From positions 20,266-40,856 of the forward strand of contig FR900186.1 of assembly GCA_000437755.1 (NCBI GenBank): DNA of 20,591 nt. Reading direction: 5' to 3'. Each line of letters opens with the position of its first letter. The stretch's first letter is position 1. The notes under the pieces were generated by a model. That model worked only from the letters and a program-made list of their open reading frames with translations, had not been told where the DNA came from and searched no databases. The position numbers were made by a program, and so were the translations under genes. Source of the DNA: Roseburia sp. CAG:303 (GTDB lineage: Bacteria; Bacillota; Clostridia; Lachnospirales; Lachnospiraceae). This document shows positions 1 through 7,670 of this stretch, one piece after another.

Positions 1-218
1 TAGTCGGGATTTTCCCGCCTTATAGCATCTGCCAGTTCCTGATTCTCCCTGCCAAATACACTTTCGTGCAGATCCGACAGGAACACAATCTTAATATTAT
101 CTTTTATTTTCCTGCTCTTATATAAATAATATGCCCTGGTAAAATGCGTATTTTCATAGTGGCTTCTGAGCAATACTGCTGCCAGTATTACTGCACATAA
201 TATCAGAAAGTATAACAT
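1..218 (-). CDS. Membrane-anchored metallophosphoesterase, N-terminal part (cut by window edge)
   Basis: Translating the minus strand from the ATG at 216-218 gives 72 open codons running off the window edge. Residues 1-17 are a hydrophobic segment, probably a signal anchor. A short basic linker (YKSRK) follows, then a strand ending in FLSDLHESVFG at residues 46-56. The D49-x-H51 pair is the first metal-binding motif of calcineurin-like phosphoesterases. A strong ribosome binding site (ACGGAGG, spacing about 4) precedes the ATG and fixes the start. The layout of one anchor followed by the catalytic domain recalls the YkuE / membrane-bound phosphoesterase group, but the substrate cannot be inferred. 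It lies 33 bases downstream of the carboxypeptidase gene and is probably its operon partner. The remaining metal motifs lie outside the window. Confidence 0.8.
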   Translation of the reverse strand, partial: MLYFLILCAVILAAVLLRSHYENTHFTRAYYLYKSRKIKDNIKIVFLSDLHESVFGRENQELADAIRRENPD

Positions 219-251
219 AAAACCTCCGTATTGTAAATAATTCTCTTTTCT

Positions 252-1451
252 CTAGATCCACAGTTCATGGAGCAGTCTTTTCAGACAGTCCAGATATACC
301 ATTTTCTTCACATCATTTCCGGCAATGATATCCACCGTTCCAATCTGCTTTTCTCCCAGATAGTATTCCGCAGTTCCGATCACATCCCCCTGATGTACCG
401 GTGCCGGAATTTCTTCTTTCAGATTTATCTTCTTTTCAATCTGTCCGATGTCCTCCCCGCTGGTGCTTAAATAGCTGAATGGACCACGGTATCCGATGGT
501 CACGCTATCCTTTACTCCCTGTGCAACTGGAACATCATTTAAGCTATCCTTATTTTCATCCCTGTACAGACTGCAGTTTGCATATCCATAATCGAGCAGC
601 CTTACCGCTTCTGAAAATCTTGCCTTGTAATCCGGTGCTGCCATGACGACGGCAATCAAATCGATATCGTTCTTTCTTGCTGTCGCACTGACACAGTATT
701 TTGCCTTACTGGTCGAACCGGTTTTCAGGCCGGTTGCCCACTGATACTGTTTCAGGAGTTTATTTGTATTTGCCAGACCAAATTCACTGCTTCCTTTTGC
801 CGTTGTATGTATAATATTTTCCATCCAAATCCCGGAATAATCAAATATCTGTGGATATCTGGTAATCAGTTCCCGAGACATCAGTGCCACATCCCTCGCC
901 GAGGTATAATGTCCATCCGAATCCGTAAGTCCGCAACAGTCCTCAAAATGGGTATTGGACATTCCAAGCTCTGCCGCCCGTTCATTCATACGTTTCACAA
1001 ACTCCTCTTCATTTCCTGCTATGTATTCAGCCATTGCGACACAGGCATCATTTCCGGAAGCCACAATAATACATTTAATCAGTGTGTCCACACTCTGTAC
1101 CTCTCCTTCTTCGAGAAATACCTGCGAACCTCCCATGGATTTTGCATAGGCGGAGGTAGTTACCTGGTCTTCCAGTTCAATATCCCCTTCCCCGAGTGCA
1201 TCAAAAACAAGGATGAGTGTCATTATTTTGGTAATACTTGCCGGACTAAGCTGTTCATCCGCATTGTTTTCGTAGATCACACTTCCAGTAGATGCTTCCA
1301 TCAGAATACAGGCTTTCGCCGTCAGTCCAAGGGAATCCGCACCATTCTGTGTTTCTTCTTCTGCATATACATAAAACGGCAGCATGCCCAATGTCAGGAT
1401 ATTAATCATTAGCCATACTGCCGCGATTTTGAATTTTTTCTTCATATTCAT
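252..1451 (-). CDS. D-alanyl-D-alanine carboxypeptidase (peptidase S11, DacF/PBP5 type)
   Basis: This is a low-molecular-weight penicillin-binding protein that removes the terminal D-Ala from peptidoglycan pentapeptides outside the membrane. A signal peptide occupies about residues 1-30 (basic MNMKKKFK, hydrophobic core, VYA-E cleavage site). All three active-site motifs are present: S72-I-T-K75, S132-G-N134 and K243-T-G245. Residues of about 300-385 fit the small beta-rich PBP5 C-terminal domain. The last residues (VYLDCLKRLLHELWI) look like an amphipathic helix that holds the enzyme at the membrane. The length of 399 aa is usual for DacF-type proteins. Two in-frame ATGs lie at 1449-1451 and 1443-1445; a weak GAAAGA site precedes both, so the start is uncertain by two codons. 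A weak promoter-like pair (TTCATA, 17 bases, TAAAAT) lies in the gap after the sulfatase gene. I cannot separate the dacF, dacA and dacB paralogue names. Confidence 0.95.
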   Translation of the reverse strand: MNMKKKFKIAAVWLMINILTLGMLPFYVYAEEETQNGADSLGLTAKACILMEASTGSVIYENNADEQLSPASITKIMTLILVFDALGEGDIELEDQVTTSAYAKSMGGSQVFLEEGEVQSVDTLIKCIIVASGNDACVAMAEYIAGNEEEFVKRMNERAAELGMSNTHFEDCCGLTDSDGHYTSARDVALMSRELITRYPQIFDYSGIWMENIIHTTAKGSSEFGLANTNKLLKQYQWATGLKTGSTSKAKYCVSATARKNDIDLIAVVMAAPDYKARFSEAVRLLDYGYANCSLYRDENKDSLNDVPVAQGVKDSVTIGYRGPFSYLSTSGEDIGQIEKKINLKEEIPAPVHQGDVIGTAEYYLGEKQIGTVDIIAGNDVKKMVYLDCLKRLLHELWI

Positions 1452-1512
1452 TCTTTCATCTTTTCTTATCTCATTTTATGCTGAAAAAATGAATTTATGA
1501 ATTTTCATCGAA

Positions 1513-1529
1513 AATCAGGAATCCTGATT
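1513..1529 (-). terminator. Hairpin overlapping the stop codon of the LtaS-type gene
   Basis: A perfect 7-bp inverted repeat (AATCAGG, 3-base loop, CCTGATT) is followed on the minus strand by TTTTC. The stem covers the last codons and the TGA stop of the sulfatase gene. A second, competing hairpin (ATTTTC-GAT-GAAAAT) starts right after it at about 1501-1515. The T run is short, so this is at best a moderate intrinsic terminator between the sulfatase and carboxypeptidase genes. Confidence 0.4.
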
Positions 1530-3638
1530 CTGGGAAACTCCGGTTTCATTGCCATCTGTCGCGATATAAATGTATTCATCGGAGGTACTTACAACCGACC
1601 TTCCCTTCCACAGCTGCTTCACCGTAAAGGAATCCAGGTTCTGTACCTCATCCGCTTTTACAATCAATGTCTTATCATCGACAAACTGTGTCTCACATTT
1701 CTGGTTATTGATATAGACATAACTGAATGGTGAGAAATATGTGCCTTTTACAATATAGTAATGGCTCGTATCTGCCGGATCTACACTTTCCTCTTCGGTC
1801 TGCGGTTCCCCCGACAGATCCGCCGAACTCGGATAGAACTGCTGTGGATTATTTTCCTGTTCCACTCCGGTAATAATAACCGGATAAGTTCCCATCTGTA
1901 AATCCGTCGGTACATATGGGTTTGTTCCGTCAAATGCATATCGGTCACCATAGAGCATATCATATTCCAGTGTTTTCAATGACTGGAGATAATTGGCATC
2001 ATTCTGGTAAACTCTGTGGAATTTATTGATCACACCCTGATCGATTCCGAGTTTCTGAAGAATACGAGGGTATATCTGGAAAGTTTCTAAATCTTCATTC
2101 GGCATATCAAATCCAAAATTACTCCAGATAACGTACTCGGTCTGATATAAATTTGCATTGGTCAGTTCATCCTCTGTCAGTTCCAGACTCGGAAGATGAT
2201 CGCCATACATGACAAGAATGATGTCCTCATCAAATTTGGAAAGTGTATCGGTCAGTTCCCCGATGAAATCATCCATTTCCTTAATCTGGTTTACATAGTA
2301 TTCAAACTGATTCCTACGTTCCTCATCTTCAATACCGGATACTGTAATCAGAGGTTCTTCAATTACCTGATAGGACGGATAGGTGCCATGCCCCTGAACG
2401 GATATCGTATAGATAAAATCCTGTTCGTCCGTAGATTCCAGTACATCCATAATCTGCTGTGTCAGAATCTTGTCCTTTACCCACTCAAGCGGTGTGTATT
2501 CGGTCGGATTCATATATTCCACACTGGTAAAGGTATTAATGCCAAGGTTCTTAAATACCTGGTTTCTCGAATAGAAGGATGCATTATTATTATGAACCAC
2601 ATGCGAAGTATAACCATAATCCCGCAGTACATAGGCGATACTTTCACAGGTGGTTTCTTTCAATATTGTCTTATATGGGAACTCGCCCGGTCCGAAATCT
2701 TCCAGGTTCATGCCGGTCATCATCTCAAATTCAGTGTTTGCCGTACCATATCCGACATTATTTACCGAGAGAAATCCGGAAGGATATTCTTTCTTCAGCT
2801 GATTGAAAATCGGTGTTGCCTCTTCAGACAATTCCAGATCTTTTACTTTATTTACATCAAAGAAGGATTCCAGCTGTAAAAAGATGATATTTGGCGTATC
2901 CGCATTTTCGACCGGAGCATCCTCCGCCGCATCCAGTTTCTGCTTTATCTTCTGGATAGTTTCCGCAGAATACTCCTTTGGTTTCTTCACACCTACATTT
3001 ACCACGGAATTCGCAAAGCAGTAAGCAAATCCGTATTTCTGATATGCGATGGACAGATTCGGGAATTTTGTCGAAAGACTTCCCGTTGCGATTCCGATAT
3101 CTGCGGAACCGACTGTTACAATGCCGATAAGAATAATCAATGCGATATTCCAGACATAATTGATTTTCTGTGCATATTTCGGTACCTTCTTCCATAAAAA
3201 CAGGACAAGGCCAATTGCGGCAATGATCAGTGCAATCAAAAATGCTCCCAGTACTCCACTCAGATACTTATTCATGATTCCCATAACAGAAGTTGCCATT
3301 CTGAGGTCATTTGCCGAAAATGGTGTTTCACGGTAGGTTTTGAGCATAAAATTAGCCACACCAAACCCAATCCATACACAGGAAATCATAAGCATGGGAG
3401 CAATTCTCTTTTTCAATACCAGTGTAAATGACAGTGTAAACAATACAATAATATAATTCAACAGAAATGTAACCGGACTTCCCGTAACAAAACCAAAAAA
3501 TTTTGAAACAGATCTCTGGTTTAATGCTTCTGCAATGGTATAGGATACAAGCGGTGCTATCAGAAAGACAAGAAATGTTGCCCTTTTCACTTTATCATTC
3601 CAGATATCCTTAAAATAATTTATGATCTTACTCTTCAT
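1515..3638 (-). CDS. LtaS-type sulfatase-fold phosphoglycerol transferase with extra C-terminal beta domain
   Basis: This is a polytopic membrane enzyme of the lipoteichoic acid synthase family, which moves glycerol-phosphate units from phosphatidylglycerol onto a surface acceptor. About five membrane segments lie in residues 20-185. The extracellular sulfatase domain follows at about 249-545, with metal and catalytic positions E257 (LQLES), T299 (GYGTAN), H417 (QGHGTY) and D480-H481 (YGDHLPS). Their order and spacing follow S. aureus LtaS closely. A Glu-rich linker near 612-622 leads to a tail at about 625-695 that reads like an IPT/TIG-type beta domain (GTYFSPFSYVYINNQKC). The 707 aa length exceeds the roughly 650 aa of LtaS because of this tail. 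I chose the ATG at 3636-3638: the AGGAGAAAGG ribosome binding site lies just upstream of it and overlaps the alternative ATG at 3657-3659. The acceptor glycolipid is unknown. Confidence 0.9.
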   Translation of the reverse strand: MKSKIINYFKDIWNDKVKRATFLVFLIAPLVSYTIAEALNQRSVSKFFGFVTGSPVTFLLNYIIVLFTLSFTLVLKKRIAPMLMISCVWIGFGVANFMLKTYRETPFSANDLRMATSVMGIMNKYLSGVLGAFLIALIIAAIGLVLFLWKKVPKYAQKINYVWNIALIILIGIVTVGSADIGIATGSLSTKFPNLSIAYQKYGFAYCFANSVVNVGVKKPKEYSAETIQKIKQKLDAAEDAPVENADTPNIIFLQLESFFDVNKVKDLELSEEATPIFNQLKKEYPSGFLSVNNVGYGTANTEFEMMTGMNLEDFGPGEFPYKTILKETTCESIAYVLRDYGYTSHVVHNNNASFYSRNQVFKNLGINTFTSVEYMNPTEYTPLEWVKDKILTQQIMDVLESTDEQDFIYTISVQGHGTYPSYQVIEEPLITVSGIEDEERRNQFEYYVNQIKEMDDFIGELTDTLSKFDEDIILVMYGDHLPSLELTEDELTNANLYQTEYVIWSNFGFDMPNEDLETFQIYPRILQKLGIDQGVINKFHRVYQNDANYLQSLKTLEYDMLYGDRYAFDGTNPYVPTDLQMGTYPVIITGVEQENNPQQFYPSSADLSGEPQTEEESVDPADTSHYYIVKGTYFSPFSYVYINNQKCETQFVDDKTLIVKADEVQNLDSFTVKQLWKGRSVVSTSDEYIYIATDGNETGVSQNQDS

Positions 3639-3674
3639 GATTATAACCTTTCTCCTCATGTCGTGAATTTCCTC

Positions 3675-4220
3675 TTATGCGGACGGATAGCTGTTTTTGA
3701 TGTTTCCATCGAGATCCTTCCACAAAAAGCGTCCATCTTCAATCGTCATATAGCCATGATGGCTGTTTTCCTTTGGTATGGACACTGAACCAGGATTCAT
3801 ATACATATTATTTCCGACTTTCTCACATGCCGGCACATGTGTATGACCATGTAATAATACCTCATTTTCTGCAAGATTAGGCATAAAATTTTTATTAAAT
3901 TTATGACCATGTGTGGCAAAAATAGTTATATGATCCAGGCAGAGCAGACAATACTCCGCAAGCACCGGAAATTCCAGTACCATCTGGTCAACTTCGGTAT
4001 CGCAGTTTCCTCTTACACAGAGAATCTCGTTTTTCATTTCATTTAACATGGCAAGAACCTTTTTGGGATTATATTCTTCCGGTAAATCATTTCTTGGTCC
4101 GTGATAAAGAATATCACCGAGCAGTAATAGTTTATCACAGGCTTCTTCTTTGTACTTCTTCAGAAGCTTTTCGCAATAATACGCAGAACCATGGATATCT
4201 GCTGCTACCATTATTTTCAT
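3675..4220 (-). CDS. yfcE: YfcE-type phosphodiesterase (MJ0936 family metallophosphatase)
   Basis: This is a small cytosolic calcineurin-like phosphoesterase with two metal ions. It carries the full motif set in order: D8-x-H10 (VAADIHGS), GD (LLGDILYHGPRND), GNCD (VRGNCDTEVD), HGH (IFATHGHKF) and GHTH (LLHGHTHVP). The GPRN and NPGSVSIPK segments are typical of the YfcE group. E. coli YfcE hydrolyses bis-p-nitrophenyl phosphate in vitro, but its natural substrate is not settled. At 181 aa it matches the usual length of about 184. The ATG at 4218-4220 is chosen because an AAGAGG ribosome binding site lies about 10 bases upstream. A longer reading frame starting at 4283 would run into the upstream gene and adds residues foreign to the family. 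It sits 36 bases before the sulfatase start, so the two are probably co-transcribed. Confidence 0.93.
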   Translation of the reverse strand: MKIMVAADIHGSAYYCEKLLKKYKEEACDKLLLLGDILYHGPRNDLPEEYNPKKVLAMLNEMKNEILCVRGNCDTEVDQMVLEFPVLAEYCLLCLDHITIFATHGHKFNKNFMPNLAENEVLLHGHTHVPACEKVGNNMYMNPGSVSIPKENSHHGYMTIEDGRFLWKDLDGNIKNSYPSA

Positions 4221-4269
4221 CTTTCTTTTACCTCTTTTCAGGAATTTCTGACAAATCATAACACATCTG

Positions 4270-5415
4270 TTACTTTTTTTCAAGTCCGAAGATATCCTGC
4301 CTTATGATTTTCAACAGAATTTCCAGTATTTTTAAGTAAGTATAATAATCTTCTTTTTCGATCCTGCATGGCAGATAATACTTCTTTCCCTTTTCCATTC
4401 TGACCATGAGTTTCTGGGAAAATGCCGCCCCGGAAAATTCAAATCCGGATACTTCCTTCAGATCTAATTCTCCCCCTGTTACCAGATTTTTATAATAAAT
4501 TTTCTCAGTAGTGACCGCCATTCCTTCCTTTCCGTTTTTCAGGACTGATGTATCATTGAACAGCAGAATATGTTCAAATTTCCCGGAGGATACAAACGAA
4601 TTCTCCGCCTGCTTGATTTTAGTTTCATTATCACCGAATACAACCCTGCCACTGATTGTTTTACAGTCCTTGATTTCTTCAAGAAATTTCTGCAAGAGTG
4701 CCTCCTGGTTATCCTTCTGTGTCATGCCGATCTTTTCTTCCATTTCTCTTACCAGCCCGTCCACATACACGGTTTTGCACGGAATCGCTTTAATTTTACG
4801 GTACAGACTGTCCGTCTGGCCGGATTCATATTCTTCCCGGATTTCTTTTTCCTGCCCGTCAAAAAAGTTTTCAACAGCCGGATGAACCGTCATGTCAGGC
4901 TTGGCAATCCGGACAGACAGTCCGATCTGATCCGCACTGGCCTGCACGGCATCCCAGCCATTAAGCCCCGGTACTGTCTCCGTCCTGAATTTTTCATATC
5001 TTAACAGGGCATCTTCTGATTTTCCTCCGGCAAATTCAAGCTCTGACAGCCATTTTCCATAGTTTTTTTTCAGATAATCCTGGGTTCTTGCAAAATCCTG
5101 ATACGTCATCAGAAAATCCTGCGTTTCCATTGCCATGCGTATTGTTTTTTCCATAACATCATCCGGTGTATACTGAAAAATCTGATAAAAAATGTAATTA
5201 CACTGTTTTACCAGATTCTCATTTTCCCTGATACACCCGAATTCCTTCATCAGGCAGACTGTGGCAAATCCTGCCGCTCCGGATAGTTTCATTGCCGGTA
5301 TTCTGCCCGAATCTGCCTTTATTGTAAAATAGATATCCCACACAACCTTCTTTACTACATTTTCTGACAAGGTCAGCACAAACGGATAAAATCCGGCTTT
5401 CACAAGTTCTACCAT
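4270..5415 (-). CDS. Unrecognised protein, possible PH-like C-terminal domain
   Basis: I do not recognise this 381-residue protein. It lacks a signal peptide and clear membrane segments, and looks cytosolic. The N-terminal two thirds are mostly helical and charged, including a region rich in aromatic residues near NYIFYQIFQYTPDDV. The last 115 residues alternate short hydrophobic strands with turns (HILLFNDTSVL, GMAVTTEKIYYKNL, KLMVRMEKGKKYYLPCR) and end in a long amphipathic helix. That layout suits a bacterial PH-like or GRAM-type fold, which is inference. The gene follows spoIIM directly: an upstream ATG at 5443-5445 abuts the spoIIM stop codon (TAAATG), which would allow translational coupling. 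I prefer the ATG at 5413-5415 because an AAGAAAGGA ribosome binding site lies about 10 bases before it. Codon use resembles the neighbours, so recent transfer is not indicated. Confidence 0.75.
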   Translation of the reverse strand: MVELVKAGFYPFVLTLSENVVKKVVWDIYFTIKADSGRIPAMKLSGAAGFATVCLMKEFGCIRENENLVKQCNYIFYQIFQYTPDDVMEKTIRMAMETQDFLMTYQDFARTQDYLKKNYGKWLSELEFAGGKSEDALLRYEKFRTETVPGLNGWDAVQASADQIGLSVRIAKPDMTVHPAVENFFDGQEKEIREEYESGQTDSLYRKIKAIPCKTVYVDGLVREMEEKIGMTQKDNQEALLQKFLEEIKDCKTISGRVVFGDNETKIKQAENSFVSSGKFEHILLFNDTSVLKNGKEGMAVTTEKIYYKNLVTGGELDLKEVSGFEFSGAAFSQKLMVRMEKGKKYYLPCRIEKEDYYTYLKILEILLKIIRQDIFGLEKK

Positions 5416-5445
5416 AATTCTTTTGTCCTTTCTTAAAGTTGTCAT

Positions 5446-6114
5446 TTATTGTAATATTTTCTTCATAATATCAAAATTTACAAATGCTTCCAGATAGGCT
5501 GTCAGGATGTTCAGTGCAAAAATAAGTAAAAGACACCGCAGGTAGATTCCCAGCTTCTTTTTCATGATTCTTGATGCAATTTCCTTTTTACTTACGTTTT
5601 CCACCCGGACTTCCTTCTGTATTTCTTTTACAAAAGAAACGAGAATGATAATCATTACAATATATGTAATATAATGCGGAAATATGGAAATTCCGTACAA
5701 CAGCATACCACCGCTTCCATACTGCATCACATACACACTGATTAGTATTCCGACCGTTAGGCCTTTATACAGAAGATAGACATTACAGACCAGATTTCCC
5801 AGTGTCGTAAATGCCAGTATCAGCAAAACAAGAATTTCCCTGCTTCTCTCCGCAAAAGAATAGAAAAACAGATCCTTCTTGTTCACGGTGCATTCCGAAA
5901 ACCTGTCTATAAAATAGGTACTGTATGTCCCTAATTCTTCATATCCGCCTTTACAGAAGATATTGATAAAAAAGGTTCCAGCTGTAACTCCAAGGAGAAA
6001 GAGCAAGATAATACCAGCCGTCTGGGATATTCTCCATGAAATTCTGCCCGCCGGAAGACTTTTTTCTTTCTTTTTATTTTTTGCCGCACTGATATATGTA
6101 ATATTTTTTAGCAT
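5446..6114 (-). CDS. spoIIM: Stage II sporulation protein M family (SpoIIM/DUF95)
   Basis: This is an integral membrane protein of about five segments. SpoIIM in B. subtilis recruits SpoIID and SpoIIP and is needed for septal peptidoglycan thinning and engulfment of the forespore. The features that fit are a basic cytosolic N-terminus, a first membrane helix at about 31-52, an outer loop with TYSTYFIDRF and KKDLFFYSFAERSREI, then helices separated by the LLYKGLTVGI and GISIFPHYITYIV motifs. The KG-x-T-x-G and SxxPHxI signatures recur in the family. The 222 aa length is close to the 214 of B. subtilis. A GGGGAG ribosome binding site 6 bases upstream fixes the start. It lies next to a nudF-type gene, as in B. 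subtilis, which supports the call. A family member could also act in envelope work outside sporulation, so the window alone does not prove a spore former. Confidence 0.87.
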   Translation of the reverse strand: MLKNITYISAAKNKKKEKSLPAGRISWRISQTAGIILLFLLGVTAGTFFINIFCKGGYEELGTYSTYFIDRFSECTVNKKDLFFYSFAERSREILVLLILAFTTLGNLVCNVYLLYKGLTVGILISVYVMQYGSGGMLLYGISIFPHYITYIVMIIILVSFVKEIQKEVRVENVSKKEIASRIMKKKLGIYLRCLLLIFALNILTAYLEAFVNFDIMKKILQ

Positions 6115-6130
6115 ATCCGTCTCCCCTGCC

Positions 6131-6163
6131 GTTATGAAGTTCTGCCTGTAACCTGTTCATAAC
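6131..6163. repeat. 8-bp inverted repeat just upstream of spoIIM
   Basis: GTTATGAA at 6131-6138 and TTCATAAC at 6156-6163 are perfect reverse complements separated by 17 bases. The pair sits between the possible promoter and the ribosome binding site of spoIIM. No T run follows, so it is not a terminator. It could be a leader hairpin or a repressor site. Confidence 0.5.
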
Positions 6164-6193
6164 AGTATATGAAGAAATGGTCTTACTTATGCT
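6164..6193 (-). promoter_or_regulatory. Possible SigE-type promoter before spoIIM
   Basis: On the minus strand AGCATAAG (6186-6193) and CATATACT (6164-6171) are 14 bases apart. The second element differs from the SigE -10 consensus CATACANT at one position, and the spacing is the usual one. The -35 match is only partial. In B. subtilis spoIIM is under SigE control. The same bases contain a SigA-like TATACT without a good -35. This is a tentative call. Confidence 0.3.
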
Positions 6194-6195
6194 TT

Positions 6196-6747
6196 TTATT
6201 TCACTTTTCTTCCCCGGACATATTTTTCATAATAGGTCATGATACCGGAAATGGTTTTTGCATCCATGATTTTTCCCTGATATACCATATCCACCAATTC
6301 CTCGATCCCATATTCAAATACTTCGACATATTCCCCGTCATCCAGATGCTGCTGTGTTTTGACCAGATCCGTTGCAACAAAGATATCGATCTGTTCATTA
6401 CAGAATGCAACGGTGGTATTCAGACTGATCAGCTTTTCCAGATGATCGGAATGATAACCTGTTTCTTCCTCCAGTTCCCTTGCCGCACAGTTCTGAAACG
6501 GCTCATCCAGGCTGTTTCTTCCTCCCGCCGGCAGTTCCAGGCATACCCGGTCGAGTGCATTCCGGTACTGTTTTACCATAAGAATTCTTCCTTCCTGCGT
6601 GACCGGAACGACCGCTGCTGCGCCTTTATGTCCGATAAAATCATAATCGTCTATTCTGCCATCCGGAAGTTCCACAGTATCCTGATACAGACTGAATACA
6701 TGACATTTTTTAACCAGTTCCCTGTTGATTCTTTTTAATACTTCCAT
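6196..6747 (-). CDS. nudF: Nudix hydrolase, ADP-ribose pyrophosphatase type
   Basis: This enzyme probably splits ADP-ribose, and perhaps other nucleoside diphosphate sugars, into AMP and ribose 5-phosphate. The complete Nudix box (G-x5-E-x7-REUxEExGU) is seen at residues 76-98: G76, E82, R90-E91, E94-E95 and G97. It binds the catalytic Mg ions. The preceding strand VPVTQEGRILMVKQYRNAL with LELPAGG is characteristic of the ADP-ribose pyrophosphatase subgroup, whose KQYR and ELPAG elements shape the ADP-ribose site. At 183 aa it matches B. subtilis NudF (about 185). The start is fixed by a GGAGG site 7 bases upstream. The gene is 18 bases downstream of proC and precedes spoIIM; nudF and spoIIM are also near neighbours in B. 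subtilis. Its product may recycle ADP-ribose from sirtuin or NAD turnover, but no link to the sirtuin gene in this window is shown. Confidence 0.92.
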   Translation of the reverse strand: MEVLKRINRELVKKCHVFSLYQDTVELPDGRIDDYDFIGHKGAAAVVPVTQEGRILMVKQYRNALDRVCLELPAGGRNSLDEPFQNCAARELEEETGYHSDHLEKLISLNTTVAFCNEQIDIFVATDLVKTQQHLDDGEYVEVFEYGIEELVDMVYQGKIMDAKTISGIMTYYEKYVRGRKVK

Positions 6748-6765
6748 TTACTGCCTCCGCTCTGA

Positions 6766-7563
6766 TTATTTAATATTCTCCGCCTTATTATAGCAGGCAT
6801 CCGTTGCCTTGATAATACTGTTGCGAAATCCCCATTCTTCCAGTGCTGCAACTCCGGCGATGGTTGTTCCGCCCGGTGAGCAGACAGCATCTTTTAATTC
6901 TGCCGGATGCTTTCCCGTTTCCAGCACCATTTTTGCAGCTCCCATAACCGTCTGTGCAGCCATCTGATAGGCGTCTTTTCTTGGCACTCCATATTTTACC
7001 ACACTGTCGGCAAGTGCCTCAATAAACATATAGACATAGGCCGGAGAACTTCCGGACGCACATACTACGGCACTCATCAGCTTTTCATCCACAACTGCAT
7101 ATTTTCCAAATGATTTAAATATTTTTTCTATCATTTCTTTCTCGGTCAGGCTGAACAGGGACGAATCATAACTTACCCCCGTCATGCCTTCTCCGAGAAG
7201 TGCCGGTGTATTCGGCATTGCCCGTACAACCCTTGAGTCAAATCCCAGCATATCCGTAAGATATTCTATGGTAATTCCCGGTGCAAGTGAAATCACGACA
7301 TGTTCCTTTGTAATTACATTCTCAATATTTTTAATCACCTGGTCATACATCTGTGGTTTTACTGCCAGAATAAGATATTTTACATTATTCGCAAGTTCCG
7401 CATTGCTCTCCACGAAACGCACCCCCGTCTCTTCTTCCATACTTCTTCCCAATACACTGTTCTTTCTGGTAAAAAGGATGTCATCCTTTTCAAATACCTT
7501 TAATGCACCTTTTAACATGGCATATCCCATGTTTCCCATTCCGATAAATCCGATTTTTGCCAT
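6766..7563 (-). CDS. proC: Pyrroline-5-carboxylate reductase
   Basis: ProC catalyses the last step of proline synthesis, reducing pyrroline-5-carboxylate to proline with NAD(P)H in the cytosol. The Rossmann motif GFIGMGNMGYAMLKG starts at residue 5. The strand LILAVKPQMY and the segment VRAMPNTPALLGEGMTG follow as usual. The C-terminal signature DAVCSPGGTTIAGVAALEE lies in the helical dimerisation domain that forms the active site. The length of 265 aa is typical. An AAAGGAAG ribosome binding site precedes the ATG at 7561-7563. The gene is 107 bases downstream of aspB, separated by a hairpin, and the Nudix gene follows closely. No separate strong promoter was seen in front of it, so it probably depends on transcription passing the hairpin from aspB. 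Confidence 0.96.
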   Translation of the reverse strand: MAKIGFIGMGNMGYAMLKGALKVFEKDDILFTRKNSVLGRSMEEETGVRFVESNAELANNVKYLILAVKPQMYDQVIKNIENVITKEHVVISLAPGITIEYLTDMLGFDSRVVRAMPNTPALLGEGMTGVSYDSSLFSLTEKEMIEKIFKSFGKYAVVDEKLMSAVVCASGSSPAYVYMFIEALADSVVKYGVPRKDAYQMAAQTVMGAAKMVLETGKHPAELKDAVCSPGGTTIAGVAALEEWGFRNSIIKATDACYNKAENIK

Positions 7564-7610
7564 TTTTTCTTCCTTTCTCTTAACACATAAGGGCTCATCT
7601 CTATAACAGA

Positions 7611-7641
7611 TAAAGCCAGATACTTTCTGTATCTGACTTTA
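7611..7641 (-). other. 13-bp hairpin between aspB and proC
   Basis: A 13-bp stem (7611-7623 with 7629-7641) closes on a 5-base AGAAA loop in minus-strand RNA. One position is a G-U wobble on the minus strand but a C-A mismatch on the plus strand, which suggests selection on the minus-strand transcript. The bases after the stem (TCTGTTATAG) are not a T run, so this is a weak terminator, an attenuating or processing hairpin, or a 3-prime stabiliser for aspB mRNA. Confidence 0.6.
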
Positions 7642-7670
7642 CCACAATTTTTATAAAATCTCTACTATAA

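Noticed and set aside
807..1412. Plus-strand open frame of about 200 codons opposite the carboxypeptidase gene
   Set aside because: It is antisense to a gene with all three active-site motifs, has no ribosome binding site, and its translation is Cys/His/Phe-rich with no recognisable domain.
3675..4283. Longer start for the YfcE-type gene at 4283
   Set aside because: The extra residues overlap the upstream gene and do not fit the family; the ATG at 4220 has an AAGAGG site.
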